Below, one piece after another: positions 1 to 8,901 of a stretch of 64,000 bases of DNA. Under the pieces are notes generated by a model that did not search any database, had not been told where the DNA came from, and saw only the letters and a program-made list of their open reading frames with translations. Each line of letters begins with the position of its first letter. The first letter of the stretch is position 1. A program made the position numbers and the translations under genes. Source of the DNA: JASHPR01 sp963833885 (GTDB taxonomy: Bacteria > Actinomycetota > Actinomycetes > Streptosporangiales > Streptosporangiaceae); contig CAWHZU010000034.1 of NCBI GenBank assembly GCA_963833885.1, forward strand, positions 101,408 through 165,407, given 5' to 3'.

Positions 1-1
1 C

Positions 2-334
2 CGGCCGTTCTTCCGACTGCCCGATGTCCGGATCCGCGGCCTGCTGCACCTGCTGCGGGAAGATGCGCGGTTGCAGACGTTCACCGAGCGTGAGCTCGGC
101 CCGCTGCTGGTCTACGATCAGCGGCACGGCACGAGACTGCTGGAAGCGCTGGCGCTCTATCTTGACCACGGCCGCAACAAGTCGGCGGCAGCCGATGCTT
201 CCTTTATGGCGCGGAGTTCCTTCTACGATCGCTTGGACAGGATCGAGAAGGTCCTGCACGTCGACTTGCAGTCCGTCGAAATCTGCCTGTCACTGCACGT
301 GGCCGTCATGGCACATCGCCTGATGGCCAGCTGA
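2..334 (+). CDS. PucR-family transcriptional regulator, C-terminal part (5' truncated)
   Basis: The frame is open from the window edge and ends at a TGA at 332-334, giving about 110 residues. They match the C-terminal helix-turn-helix of PucR/CdaR regulators: a segment like LPDVRIRGLLHLL, then a GPLLVYD stretch, then the recognition helix around KSAAADASFMARSSFYDRL. PucR-type proteins often control purine or other nitrogen catabolism, and the genes that follow on the same strand fit a nitrogen-catabolic island, so local regulation is plausible but inferred. The N-terminal sensor lies outside the window. Confidence 0.8.
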   Translation, partial: RPFFRLPDVRIRGLLHLLREDARLQTFTERELGPLLVYDQRHGTRLLEALALYLDHGRNKSAAADASFMARSSFYDRLDRIEKVLHVDLQSVEICLSLHVAVMAHRLMAS

Positions 335-407
335 CCTGCAACCTGTCCAGACCCGCGCCAGCCTCCGGTCACCCTGCTCCTTGGCCCGCAGCGACCCGTT
401 CCGCACT

Positions 408-911
408 ATGGACGTGAGTTCATCCGAGGTAAGGCGGCAGGCAGGCGTGAGCGGTGCAGCAGACCCGATCATCTGGCACCACACCAGCGTGGTGGTGGCC
501 GACATCGATCGCGCCGTCTCGTTCTACCGCGACCAGTTCGGCTTCCAGGTCTCGCTGGAATCTCGCCTGGCGGCCCAAATTCAGCAACTGCTTGCGCTGC
601 CCGACATTACCTGCGACCTGGTACAGGTCCACTCGCCGATCAGCGGCCACGTGCTGGAGCTCATCGAATTCAGCAACGTGCCGGCGGGCGCCGATAGTCG
701 CCTTCCGATCTGGCCGGGGATGGCTCATCTGGCCTTCGTCGTGCTCGACCTTCAGGCCGCCATGCGTTCGCTGGCCGACGCAGGCGGAAGGCCCGTCGGT
801 CGGGTCGCCGAATTCCGGGAAGGTCCCGCTGTCTACTGCTGGACTCCGGCCGGAACGGTAGTGGAGCTGGAGCAATGGCACGACCTGCATCAGGCGGAAG
901 CGCGCCGATGA
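408..911 (+). CDS. VOC (glyoxalase/bleomycin-resistance-like) family protein
   Basis: About 167 residues with one vicinal-oxygen-chelate module. The first beta-strand metal ligand sits in WHHTSVVVADIDRAVSFY, a second glutamate in LELIEFS, a histidine in GMAHLAFVV and the last glutamate in GTVVELEQW. The fold binds a divalent metal and serves dioxygenases, isomerases and lyases; the substrate cannot be read. The ATG at 408 is taken as start; GTG at 447 is an alternative and would begin nearer the domain. Its stop overlaps the next start by 4 bases (ATGA), so it is translationally coupled to the SDR gene. A second VOC gene lies in the facing operon at 5385. Confidence 0.8.
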   Translation: MDVSSSEVRRQAGVSGAADPIIWHHTSVVVADIDRAVSFYRDQFGFQVSLESRLAAQIQQLLALPDITCDLVQVHSPISGHVLELIEFSNVPAGADSRLPIWPGMAHLAFVVLDLQAAMRSLADAGGRPVGRVAEFREGPAVYCWTPAGTVVELEQWHDLHQAEARR

Positions 912-1687
912 CGACCGAGACGCCACGCCAGCGCGTGCTGGTACTTGGCGGAGCCGGCAGTATCGGCCGTGCGATCGCCCTGGCGGCCGCCGCCAACGGC
1001 GCTTCGGTCTGGATCGCGGACATCCGCGATGCCGGGCCAGCCGTCAGCGAGCTGCCGGGGCATGGTCATCACGCGGTCCGGGCGGACGTCACAGATCCGC
1101 AGAGCGTCCGGGGCCTGATCGACCAGATGTGGCTGCAAGGCGGTGCCGATGGCATCGTCTATGCCGCCGGCCTGCTCCACGCCGGCGAGGTCGCTGATAC
1201 CGACTCCGGCGACCTTGAACGCGTGTTCGCGGTCAACCTGCTCGGTGCTTTTACGCTGGGCAAGGCGGTAGCGCAGCGGATCCGGGCAGAGCCCCGGCCG
1301 GTCAGCATCGTTTACCTCTCCTCGGTAGCGGGGCTGCACGGTGAGGCGGGTGGGGCGGCGTACTGCGCGACCAAGTCGGGGCTGATTGCGTTCGTGCAGA
1401 GCTTCGCAGCCGAGATCGCGGAGTTCGGCTGCCGCGCCAACGCCGTCTGCCCGGGCAACGTCGACACTCCGATGCTGCGGTCGCTCGCCGCTCAGGTAGC
1501 TAACCGGGAGGGCACCACGGCCGAGCAGGTGATACGGCAGCTCACCGGTGCGACCGCGTTCCGCCGCCTCCTGGCGCCCGCTGAAGTCGCCGACGCCTGT
1601 CTGTGGCTGCTGTCACCGGCCGCCTCTGCGATCAGCGGGCAGGCGGTGGTCGTGGACGGGCCGGCCTTGCTGGCGGGACCCGCATGA
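908..1687 (+). CDS. SDR family NAD(P)-dependent oxidoreductase
   Basis: A 259-residue classical short-chain dehydrogenase. The N-terminal dinucleotide motif is GGAGSIG (residues 14-20), followed by an acidic residue in IADIRD that favours NAD(H). The catalytic set is Ser139 (YLSSV), Tyr152 and Lys156 (YCATK), with PGNVDTPM after it. The start at 908 uses an ATGA overlap with the VOC gene; the end overlaps the M20 gene in the same way. It probably oxidises or reduces a hydroxyl/keto intermediate of the pathway encoded here. A second SDR lies at 4654 on the opposite strand. Confidence 0.88.
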   Translation: MTTETPRQRVLVLGGAGSIGRAIALAAAANGASVWIADIRDAGPAVSELPGHGHHAVRADVTDPQSVRGLIDQMWLQGGADGIVYAAGLLHAGEVADTDSGDLERVFAVNLLGAFTLGKAVAQRIRAEPRPVSIVYLSSVAGLHGEAGGAAYCATKSGLIAFVQSFAAEIAEFGCRANAVCPGNVDTPMLRSLAAQVANREGTTAEQVIRQLTGATAFRRLLAPAEVADACLWLLSPAASAISGQAVVVDGPALLAGPA

Positions 1688-2844
1688 TTTCGGCCAAGAG
1701 CGCCATCCGCGACACCAGGACACTGATCGGGATCGACAGCCAGAACCCCGGCCCGCTGGAAGGTGCTTGTGCGGAATGGGTTGGCAACAGGCTCTCCGAC
1801 CTGGGACTCCAGCCCGCCCTTCAGCCAGTGACAGCCGGGCGCTCGAACATTGTCGCGACCGTGCCGGGATCGGGCACAGCTCCGCGGCTCGTCCTGCTTG
1901 CGCACATGGACACCGTGCCGGTCGGCCACGGCTGGACCTTTCCGCCGTTCGGCGCGATGATCGCCGATGACCGCATCTACGGCCGCGGAGCCTGCGACAT
2001 GAAGGCGGGCCTGGCGGTTGCGCTGAACCTGCTCGGCTGGCTGGCAGCAGAACAGGCCCAGCCAGCCGGCGACGTTGTCCTCATCGCGACCGTGGACGAG
2101 GAGGGGCCTGACATGAGTGGGGCGCATGCCCTTGCCCAGTCCGCCACCCTGCGCCCCGACGATCAGATCCTGGCCCTGGAGCCGACCGGCCTGCGGCTTC
2201 GCATCGCGCAGATGGGGCTTCGCTGGGTCACGATCACAGTGTCCGGCCGGATGGCCCATGCCGGCCGGGCACATCTGGGCATCGACGCCAACCACGTTCT
2301 GTGCCGCATCGTGGACAGTCTCAAGGACGCGGTGGACAGCCTGCCGTACCGGGATCCGGTTCTCGGGCGGGCGAAGATGACCTGCGGCACAATCGCGGGC
2401 GGCGAGGCGGTCAACGTAGTGCCGCCGCTGGCGCGCGCGCAGATCGACCTGCGGCTGGTTCCGCCGATGACCCCGGACAGTCTGATGGACCTGGTGCGGC
2501 GCCGGGCCGCGGACGTCATCGCGGCTTTTCCCGGCGCAGGCTATGAGCTCACGCCGCTCGGAGCCGAACGTCCGCCTGTCCGGGCCGACGACGATGCTCC
2601 CGTGGTCCGGGCACTCCGCCGGGCATACCAGGAGTGCGCGGGCGCGGTGCTCCCGTCGGGCGGAGCCGACGGCCACGAGGCTTACACCGACGCCTCGATG
2701 GTGGCCGCGGTCACCGGGAGCACCAGCGCGACTGTGTTCGGGCCTGGCTCCACCGACAACGCGCACGCCAGCGACGAGTTCGTCAGCGTGGCCGATATCG
2801 AGCTGATGTGCCGGGTCATGACGCAGCTCGTCCGGAGCTGGTGA
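1684..2844 (+). CDS. M20/ArgE-DapE family metallopeptidase or deacylase
   Basis: A 386-residue protein of the ArgE/DapE/CPG2 group, which hydrolyses N-acyl or peptide bonds with two zinc ions. The visible metal set is His74 and Asp76 (LLAHMDTVP), bridging Asp105 (GACDMKAG), catalytic and binding Glu139-Glu140 (TVDEEG), and a C-terminal histidine in STDNAHASDE. The dimerisation insert falls near residues 185-295. The ATGA overlap with the SDR sets the start at 1684. Cytoplasmic, no signal peptide. The likely role is release of an amino or acyl group from an imported N-acyl compound. Confidence 0.88.
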   Translation: MISAKSAIRDTRTLIGIDSQNPGPLEGACAEWVGNRLSDLGLQPALQPVTAGRSNIVATVPGSGTAPRLVLLAHMDTVPVGHGWTFPPFGAMIADDRIYGRGACDMKAGLAVALNLLGWLAAEQAQPAGDVVLIATVDEEGPDMSGAHALAQSATLRPDDQILALEPTGLRLRIAQMGLRWVTITVSGRMAHAGRAHLGIDANHVLCRIVDSLKDAVDSLPYRDPVLGRAKMTCGTIAGGEAVNVVPPLARAQIDLRLVPPMTPDSLMDLVRRRAADVIAAFPGAGYELTPLGAERPPVRADDDAPVVRALRRAYQECAGAVLPSGGADGHEAYTDASMVAAVTGSTSATVFGPGSTDNAHASDEFVSVADIELMCRVMTQLVRSW

Positions 2845-2847
2845 GGA

Positions 2848-3277
2848 ATGGACGGGACGCTTGCAGGCGATGCATCGGTGAGCCTGTTTGTGAACGGAAC
2901 GCTCATGCGGGGACTTGCGCTGCACGGCAACCTGGTCGGCGCGAAGTTCCTGCGCACGGCGCGGACAGCAGACCGGTACCGGCTCTACTCGGTGCGCGAC
3001 GAGCACCCGGCCATGATCCCCGCCCCGGCCGGTGACGGCGCGGCCGTGGCAGGCGAGGTCTATGACATCAGCGTGAGCCATCTTCAGCGGGTGCTGGAAC
3101 ATGAGCCCGGCCGGGCTTGGCCTTGGCGTCGTGGACCTCGGTACTGGCGAGAAATGCCTGGGCATTCTCTGGACAGCCTCGCGCCTCCCCCGGCGAGCCA
3201 TGGATATCTCGGCCTTCGGCGGCTGGCGGGAATATCAGGAATCGCTCTCCACCAAAGTTCCGGGCGCCACGAGCTAG
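2848..3277 (+). CDS. Allophanate-hydrolase C-terminal-like (AtzF-C/GGCT-like) protein, frameshifted
   Basis: The first ~87 codons from ATG 2848 (SLFVNGTLMRGLALHGNLVG, GEVYDISVSHLQRVLEHEP) match the small domain related to the C-terminus of allophanate hydrolase, which occurs alone in many Actinobacteria. The frame then runs into unrelated sequence, but moving one base near 3105-3115 (the run cccggccggg) restores the expected ending GLGLGVVDLGTGEKC and DISAFGGWREYQESL, stopping at TAG 3275-3277. The repaired product is about 143 residues, the usual length. One inserted base explains it: sequencing error or recent inactivation. It follows the M20 gene by three bases. A urea/amide link is inferred only from family. 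Confidence 0.72.
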
Positions 3278-3307
3278 CGGCTATTCCCGATGCCGGCCGC
3301 CGGCGAG

Positions 3308-4657
3308 CTACGCGCTCTCAAAGCCCCGGATCACCTCTCGGTCAGCCACTTCGGACCGGACCGTGGCCAGCTCATGCCCAGCGTGACCGAGGATGTGCGC
3401 GCACACCGCCTCGCCGAAGGAAGCGCCGGCGACCCCTGACTGGCGGAACGCGGCCACTGCCTCGGTCAGGTCAAGCGGCACGACCGGCAGGCCAGGCTGA
3501 CCGAAGGCGTCACCGGTAACCGGTTCCGGAAGTGCCAGCCGGTTCAGGATGCCCGCAATCCCGGCGGCTATAGCGGCGGCCAGAGACAGGTAAGGATTGC
3601 AGTCGGCTCCGGGCACGCGCAGCTCGAGTCTTCTGGAACCGCCGCTGCCCGCGATCCGGACCATGACGGTGCGATTATCGTCGCCCCAGCTGACGTAGCG
3701 CGGCGCCATTCCGGCGGTGTTGAAACGCCGGTATGAGTTCCCGAACGGCGCGTGCATCAGCATCAGCTCGGCCGAGTATCCGACCAGGCCGGCCAGGAAG
3801 AACCGGGTGCGCTCCTCCTGGAAATATTCGCCGGCCGTCCCGCCCGCGCCCATCAGGCTCCGGGCCTGTAGGTCCGTCAGCGAAAGGTTCAGGTGGCAGC
3901 CACTGCCCGCCTCCTGCTCCAGCGGCTTGGCCATGAAAGTCACGGCGACGTCACCGGCCTGGGCGATCGCTTTCACCGCGTGCTTGTACAGCACATGCGA
4001 GTCGGCAACGGTCAGCAGGTCGGACGGCGGGAAGTTAATCTCTAGCTGACCCGGACCGCCTTCGCCCTGGGTCGTCTCAGCCGGGAAGCCAAGATCTCTC
4101 GCGGCGGCCCGCACCTGGCCGGCGAACGGTTCAAAGAAACCGGTGACCAGCGCATCGTTATCGCCGCGCCGGTGATAGTACGGCGGCAGGCCCCGGTAAC
4201 CACGCTGGCACGCGTCGCCGTATGACGTCCGGAAGACATAGAACTCCAGCTCAGTCGACGCGACCACGGAGATGCCCAGGTCGCGCAGGCGCTCGACTTG
4301 CCGGAGCAGAACGGTCCGGGGCGCTTCACTGACCAGAGTCCGGTCATCTTCCGCGCCGCGGCAGGCATCCGCCAGCACAATGCCGCTGGAAGAGTCCCAG
4401 GGTAGGCGCCGCAGCGTGTGCGGAAGAGGCATCAGCAGGCCATTCCGGTAACCGCTGTCAGAACCGGAGGCCGCTAGCCCGGAAACGGGGTTGAGATCCA
4501 GATCCGTGACAAGGTGAAAGTCCGGCACCGGCAGGCCGGCGGCCAGGACCTCGGGAAACCGGCCCGCCGCTATCCGCTTGCCCGACAGGCGCCCGACATG
4601 ATCGGGCACGCAGACGAAGATCCCGTCGACGTCCTCGAGCCAGTCCGGGATGGTCAT
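3308..4657 (-). CDS. Glutamine synthetase family protein (GS-like amine ligase)
   Basis: A 449-residue member of the glutamine synthetase fold, shorter at the N-terminus than true GlnA. Metal and ATP motifs are visible: STELEFYVF, GEGGPGQLEINF, GSGCHLNLSL and a substrate-side arginine region RRLELRVPGADCNPYLS. Such paralogues (PuuA, IpuC, FluG-type) ligate glutamate to amines other than ammonia or act on related acids. It is the last gene of a ten-gene minus-strand operon and overlaps the upstream SDR by ATGA. The neighbours (ABC importer, deacylase, amidohydrolases) suggest gamma-glutamylation of an imported amine; the true substrate is unknown. Confidence 0.88.
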   Translation of the reverse strand: MTIPDWLEDVDGIFVCVPDHVGRLSGKRIAAGRFPEVLAAGLPVPDFHLVTDLDLNPVSGLAASGSDSGYRNGLLMPLPHTLRRLPWDSSSGIVLADACRGAEDDRTLVSEAPRTVLLRQVERLRDLGISVVASTELEFYVFRTSYGDACQRGYRGLPPYYHRRGDNDALVTGFFEPFAGQVRAAARDLGFPAETTQGEGGPGQLEINFPPSDLLTVADSHVLYKHAVKAIAQAGDVAVTFMAKPLEQEAGSGCHLNLSLTDLQARSLMGAGGTAGEYFQEERTRFFLAGLVGYSAELMLMHAPFGNSYRRFNTAGMAPRYVSWGDDNRTVMVRIAGSGGSRRLELRVPGADCNPYLSLAAAIAAGIAGILNRLALPEPVTGDAFGQPGLPVVPLDLTEAVAAFRQSGVAGASFGEAVCAHILGHAGHELATVRSEVADREVIRGFESA

Positions 4658-5388
4658 CCTGGACGCTCGCCGCCATTGATGACGATGTTCGCCCCGGTGA
4701 TGTATCCGGCGGCCGGGGAGGCCAGGAAGACGCAGACACCGGCGACCTCCTCAGGCGTAGCAAACCGGGCCAGCGGGCTGGCCAGCTCTGCCTCCCTGCG
4801 GATCTGTTCCACCGGCAGCTCGCGCTCGGTCGCCACCCTGGCCAGCGCGACGTCCATCATGGGTGATTCCACCGAGCCGGGGCTGACGCAGTTGACTCGC
4901 GGACCGAGCCGCCCGGTCTCTTGCGCGAGCGCCTGGGTGAGACTGACGACACCCGCCTTGGAGGCCGAGTAAGCCGCCCACCGGGCCGAGCCATACAAGG
5001 CGGCGTGCGAGGCAATGAACGTGAGGCTGTGTTCCGCCGTCAGCCGGCCGACTGCCTGCTTGGCAGTGACAAAACAGCTGACAAGGTTCACCTCGAGCAA
5101 CCTCCGCACGTCGGCCAGGTCCGCCTCGGAGACGGCAGACACTGCGGCCAGCCCCGCAGCGTGCACGACGTGGCAGATCTCCCCGCGATGCGCCGCGTAA
5201 GCGAACACCGCGGCGACCGAGGCCTCGTCGGTGACGTCGCACTCGATGACGCCCGGTGATTCCTGCAGGTCAGCCCCGACCACCTGAGCACCTGCCCGGG
5301 TAAAGGCCTGCGTTACCGCTTTGCCGAGCGTCCCGCCTGCGCCCAGGACAACGCAGATACCGTCGAGCGCAGGTGAACCGGTCCTCAT
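4654..5388 (-). CDS. SDR family oxidoreductase
   Basis: A 244-residue classical SDR with a GAGGTLG cofactor loop (residues 16-22), Ser127 (FIASHAA), Tyr140 and Lys144 (YSASK), and PGSVESPM, followed by the usual C-terminal TGANIVINGG. Asp40 after the second strand suggests NAD(H) preference. It overlaps the VOC gene upstream and the GS-like gene downstream by four bases each. Together with the SDR at 908 it gives the island two alcohol/ketone redox steps. Confidence 0.88.
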   Translation of the reverse strand: MRTGSPALDGICVVLGAGGTLGKAVTQAFTRAGAQVVGADLQESPGVIECDVTDEASVAAVFAYAAHRGEICHVVHAAGLAAVSAVSEADLADVRRLLEVNLVSCFVTAKQAVGRLTAEHSLTFIASHAALYGSARWAAYSASKAGVVSLTQALAQETGRLGPRVNCVSPGSVESPMMDVALARVATERELPVEQIRREAELASPLARFATPEEVAGVCVFLASPAAGYITGANIVINGGERPG

Positions 5389-5834
5389 CGCGGTGGCTGG
5401 CCCAGCTCGATCGTGACCCCGTCCGGATCCCTGGCGTACAGGCAGCGCCAGCCTGCCCAGTCGCCAAACGGGATCTCGACCGGACCGGACGACTCGACGC
5501 GGACTCCCGCCGCCGTGAGGTCCGCGAATGCCTGGTCGATGTCGGTCACCTCGAGTGCAAAATGCGTGGTCCCGCGGTTATTCACTGTCGGGTCCACAGC
5601 GATGCCCTCGGGATGGGCGTACCGGAACAGCTCGATCAGGCCACCGCCGGGAATGTCCAGCTCCGCCCACTCAATCTGAGTGCCGTCGAGGCCGACTATC
5701 TCATCAAGGTGGCGGTAGCGTACCTCGCCGCGGCCGCGCAGGGCCAGGCCCAGAACGCCCCGGTAGAAGCGGAGAGAGGCATCCATGTCCGCAACGCTGA
5801 CATTGAAATGGTTGAACCGGGTGACCCACGTCAT
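5385..5834 (-). CDS. VOC family protein
   Basis: A 149-residue single-module glyoxalase/dioxygenase-fold protein. It begins with the metal-binding strand FNHFNVSVADMDASLRFY and carries LIELFRY, TTHFALEVTDIDQAFADL and the terminal GVTIELGQPP glutamate. The four metal-ligand positions (His, Glu, His, Glu) are all present, so it is probably catalytic. The start at 5834 shares one base with the stop of the E1 beta gene (TGATG) and the end overlaps the SDR by ATGA, indicating tight translational coupling. Confidence 0.85.
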   Translation of the reverse strand: MTWVTRFNHFNVSVADMDASLRFYRGVLGLALRGRGEVRYRHLDEIVGLDGTQIEWAELDIPGGGLIELFRYAHPEGIAVDPTVNNRGTTHFALEVTDIDQAFADLTAAGVRVESSGPVEIPFGDWAGWRCLYARDPDGVTIELGQPPR

Positions 5835-6859
5835 CAGGCTTCCTTGTCCATCAGCTTGCGCGCTGCGGCCACGATCGCAGCGGCGCCCGGCACCACTTGC
5901 TCTTCCAGGATCAGGCTGGCGGGCACAGGGACCTCCGGCGCAAGCCTCGCCATCAGGGGAGCATCCCGGCCGAGCGTCTCGGCGATCACGGCCATCACTT
6001 CTGCCGTGAATCCGAAGCCCCGGTAGTCCTCGTCCACCACCAGCAGCCGGCCGGTTCCGCCGGCCGCATCGACCAGCCCCGCCCGGTCCAGCGGCACAAG
6101 AGTCCGCAGGTCGATTACCCCGGCCGAGATTCCCTCGGCTGCCAGCTGAGCAGCTGCCTGCAAGGCAAGCTGCACCATCCAGCCGACCGTCACGATGGTC
6201 AGATCATCTCCCGGTGCCAGCCTTCTCAGCTGGCCGAATGGCACCGGCTCCGCCAGAGTGCGCGGCGCGGGCGCGTCATCGTGCGGCAGGGAGCTAACCC
6301 TGGACTTCAGCAGCTGCTTGTGCTCCAGGAAGACCACCGGGTTGGCGTCGTCCAGCGCCGTGCGCAGCAGGCCCTGCAGATCGCCCGGGGTGCCGGGGAA
6401 GACGACCTTGAGTCCCGGGATATGCGCGAAAGTTGCCGAGAGCACCTGCGAATGCTGCGCCGCCGACCCGATGCACCCCACGGCAGTCCGCAGGACCAGC
6501 GGCAACCTCACCCCGCCGCCGGACATGTAGTGGTTCTTCGCCATCTGATTGAGCACCTGGTCGAAGCAGACGCCAATGAAGTCAACAAACATCAGTTCTA
6601 CGACAGGCCGGAGCCCCGCCTGCGCGGCGCCGACGGCCATTCCGATGAAGGCAGTCTCGGAGATCGGGGTGTCGAACACTCGCTCGTCGCCGAACTGGCG
6701 GGCCAGGCGCCGGGTTGCCCCGAATACCCCGCCGAGGTTGGCCACATCCTCGCCGAAGACCACCATCGAGTCGTCTAGCGCCATCTGATGGGCGAGCACC
6801 TCAGCGACGAGATGTGACCCCGTCCGGGCGTCCGCGGCGGCCGGCTGCTGCTCACTCAT
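5834..6859 (-). CDS. 2-oxo acid/acetoin dehydrogenase E1 component, beta subunit
   Basis: About 341 residues with the transketolase pyrimidine-binding domain (FGEDVANLGGVFGATR, the conserved PISETAFIGMAVGAA glutamate that activates TPP, then HSQVLSATFAHIPGL) and the C-terminal transketolase domain (LRTLVPLDRAGL, VVDEDYRGFGFTAEV). It pairs with the alpha subunit just upstream, overlapping it by eight bases; ATG 6859 is preferred over TTG 6865. Classical partners E2 (lipoyl acyltransferase) and E3 are not encoded nearby, so the acyl acceptor is unclear. Acetoin/2-oxo acid cleavage is the family expectation. Confidence 0.88.
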   Translation of the reverse strand: MSEQQPAAADARTGSHLVAEVLAHQMALDDSMVVFGEDVANLGGVFGATRRLARQFGDERVFDTPISETAFIGMAVGAAQAGLRPVVELMFVDFIGVCFDQVLNQMAKNHYMSGGGVRLPLVLRTAVGCIGSAAQHSQVLSATFAHIPGLKVVFPGTPGDLQGLLRTALDDANPVVFLEHKQLLKSRVSSLPHDDAPAPRTLAEPVPFGQLRRLAPGDDLTIVTVGWMVQLALQAAAQLAAEGISAGVIDLRTLVPLDRAGLVDAAGGTGRLLVVDEDYRGFGFTAEVMAVIAETLGRDAPLMARLAPEVPVPASLILEEQVVPGAAAIVAAARKLMDKEA

Positions 6860-7808
6860 CGGCAAAGACTCCCGCGAAGGCGCTGGCGGGCGCTGGTAGG
6901 CCGACCGCGAGGGCCTCGTCCCGCCAGGCCGTCACCCGGGCTCGGGCAGAATCCTCGAGCTGGCTCAGCTCGCTCGCCGTCACGGTCTCATCGGCCAGGA
7001 TCCGGCCGCGCAGAATCAGGAGTGGATCCCGGACCGCGCTCATGGCGACGTTTTTCTCCGCCGCGTCGCGGTACAAGTCGGCGTCGCCCTCGTAGTGACC
7101 GCGAAAACGGTAGACGCGGACGACTGCCGTCGCGGGCATCACTTCGGCCCGGACGTAGCCGATGCTGTCCCGGATGGCATCGTCGACCTCTTCCAGGCTT
7201 GTTCCGCTCGCCTCGCGCACCGGCATTCCCACGGCCTCGGCCCGGTCCCGCAGGCTGCCCGCCGTCGACTTCTGCGTGGATACGGAAATGCCGTAGCCGT
7301 TGTCTTCGACCAGGAAGAGCACGGGCAGCCCTCGCAGCACCGCCAGGTTCATCGTCTCGGCCACCCCACCCTGATTGACGGCGCCGTCTCCGGCCACCGC
7401 GACGCTAAGGTTGCCACGCTGATCGAGGCGCTGCCGGAGCGCGTACCCGGCGGCCAGCGGCGCTGACGCGCCGACGATCCCCGTGCACATGAAGCTCTTG
7501 GCCTGATCAAACAGGTGCATGTGGCCGCCCTTGCCGTGATTGAGGCCGTCCCGCTCGAAGATCTCCGCCAGCATCGGCACCGGGTCGACGCCGGCCGCGA
7601 GTCCGTGCAGGTGCGGGCGATGCGTGCTGACCACGGCGTCGCCGGGCTGCAGGTAACGGCCGAGCACGGCCGCCACGATCTCCTGCCCGATGCCGAGGTG
7701 CATCTCGCCATGAATCGCCCCGGACGCTACGCCCTCCCCGACCATGCTTTCGAACTCCCGCATGCCGTACATGACCTCATAGACCGCGAGGGTCTGATGC
7801 GGATCCAT
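6852..7808 (-). CDS. TPP-dependent dehydrogenase E1 component, alpha subunit
   Basis: A 318-residue E1 alpha protein. The TPP/Mg motif is GDGAVNQG beginning at residue 140 and ending with Asn170 (FLVEDN). Other family marks are HRPHLHGLAAG, GGHMHLF and the loop YRFRGHYEGD near the active site. The ATG at 7808 lies 32 bases inside the end of the upstream ABC ATPase gene, placing the dehydrogenase in the same transcript as the importer. This supports the idea that the imported compound is degraded to a 2-oxo acid or acetoin-like intermediate, which is an inference. Confidence 0.88.
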   Translation of the reverse strand: MDPHQTLAVYEVMYGMREFESMVGEGVASGAIHGEMHLGIGQEIVAAVLGRYLQPGDAVVSTHRPHLHGLAAGVDPVPMLAEIFERDGLNHGKGGHMHLFDQAKSFMCTGIVGASAPLAAGYALRQRLDQRGNLSVAVAGDGAVNQGGVAETMNLAVLRGLPVLFLVEDNGYGISVSTQKSTAGSLRDRAEAVGMPVREASGTSLEEVDDAIRDSIGYVRAEVMPATAVVRVYRFRGHYEGDADLYRDAAEKNVAMSAVRDPLLILRGRILADETVTASELSQLEDSARARVTAWRDEALAVGLPAPASAFAGVFADE

Positions 7809-8901
7809 CGGCTTCTCCTTCCGGCCCGGCGTTTATGGCATCGAGGCTGCCGGCGACCTCGGCTCGGCCGGATACGCGTTGCTCACTGGCTTTCAGTTCG
7901 GCTGGCGACAGCACGCACACCGACCAGTGCGAGTCGCTGACGGACTGCACCGGGATGACCTCATCGGTACAGGCAGGCTGGGAGCCGTACGAGCACCGGG
8001 GAAAGAACGGGCAGGCGGGCAGCGCATCCGCCAGGCTGGGCGGCCGGCCTGGGATGACCGGAAGCCGATGGTAACGGTGCCGGATGGACGGCAGGGACTC
8101 GATCAGCCTCGCCGTGTAGGGGTGACCAGGGGCGCGCAGCACGGCGTCGGTAGCGCCGGCCTTGACGATCCGCCCGGCGTACATGACCGCGACCCGGCTG
8201 CAGATCTGCTGCACGACACCGTAATCGTGCGACACCAGCAGCACGGCGAGGCCGAAGTCCCGGGCCAGGTCCTGCAGCAGGCGCAGGATCTGTGCCTGGG
8301 TACTGACGTCGAGCGCGCTGGTGGGCTCGTCCGCCACCAGGAGCCGTGGCTCGGTGGCGATCGCCATCGCGATCATCACTCGCTGGCGCTCGCCACCGGA
8401 TAGCTCTGCCGGGTAGGCGCCCAGCCGGCGGCTGGCGCTGGCCAGTCCACAGCGCTCGAGCAGCTGAACCGCCTTGGCCCGGGCTTGGTCGCCAGCCGGC
8501 CGGCGATGCGGGTACAAGGCCTCCAGCACCTGCTCCCCGATGCGGATCACGGGATTGAGCGCTGCGAGGGGGTCCTGGAACACCATCGAGACACCGCCGG
8601 GCCGTCGGCTATGCAGCCGCCGAGGCGCCAGCCGAGAGATGGACTCCCCGCCCAGGAGCACCTCGCCGGAAGCCAGCCGCATCTCATCATGCAGAAGGCC
8701 GACGATCAGCCGGCACAGCGTGCTCTTGCCGCTCCCCGATTCACCGACGAGGCCGACTATCTCGCCCGGCAGCACCTGGAAGCTGACGCCGTCTGCAACT
8801 GGCCGCAAGCCAGGGCCGCCGTTGATCTCGATCCGGACGTCCCGCAGCTCCAGCAGCGGCAGCACGGGCGCCGGGTCCGGGCCTGCCATCGGCGTGCTCA
8901 C
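7777..8901 (-). CDS. Dipeptide/oligopeptide-type ABC transporter ATP-binding protein (DppD/OppD-like)
   Basis: A 374-residue ATPase with Walker A GESGSGKS, Q-loop MVFQDPLAALNP, signature LSGGERQR, Walker B LLVADEPTSALD and H-loop SHDYG. The C-terminal oligopeptide extension with the cysteine cluster (ACPFFPRCSYGSQPAC) marks the Dpp/Opp/Nik group. GTG 8901 is chosen because it makes a GTGA overlap with the stop of the permease upstream. It pairs with the second ATPase at 10744. A hydrophilic tail of about 40 residues continues past the usual end and overlaps the start of E1 alpha. Confidence 0.9.
   Translation of the reverse strand: MSTPMAGPDPAPVLPLLELRDVRIEINGGPGLRPVADGVSFQVLPGEIVGLVGESGSGKSTLCRLIVGLLHDEMRLASGEVLLGGESISRLAPRRLHSRRPGGVSMVFQDPLAALNPVIRIGEQVLEALYPHRRPAGDQARAKAVQLLERCGLASASRRLGAYPAELSGGERQRVMIAMAIATEPRLLVADEPTSALDVSTQAQILRLLQDLARDFGLAVLLVSHDYGVVQQICSRVAVMYAGRIVKAGATDAVLRAPGHPYTARLIESLPSIRHRYHRLPVIPGRPPSLADALPACPFFPRCSYGSQPACTDEVIPVQSVSDSHWSVCVLSPAELKASEQRVSGRAEVAGSLDAINAGPEGEADGSASDPRGL

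Noticed and set aside
1492..3201. A 569-codon minus-strand open frame opposite the SDR and M20 genes
   Set aside because: Shadow of the M20 gene, no domain resemblance, arginine/histidine-rich composition.
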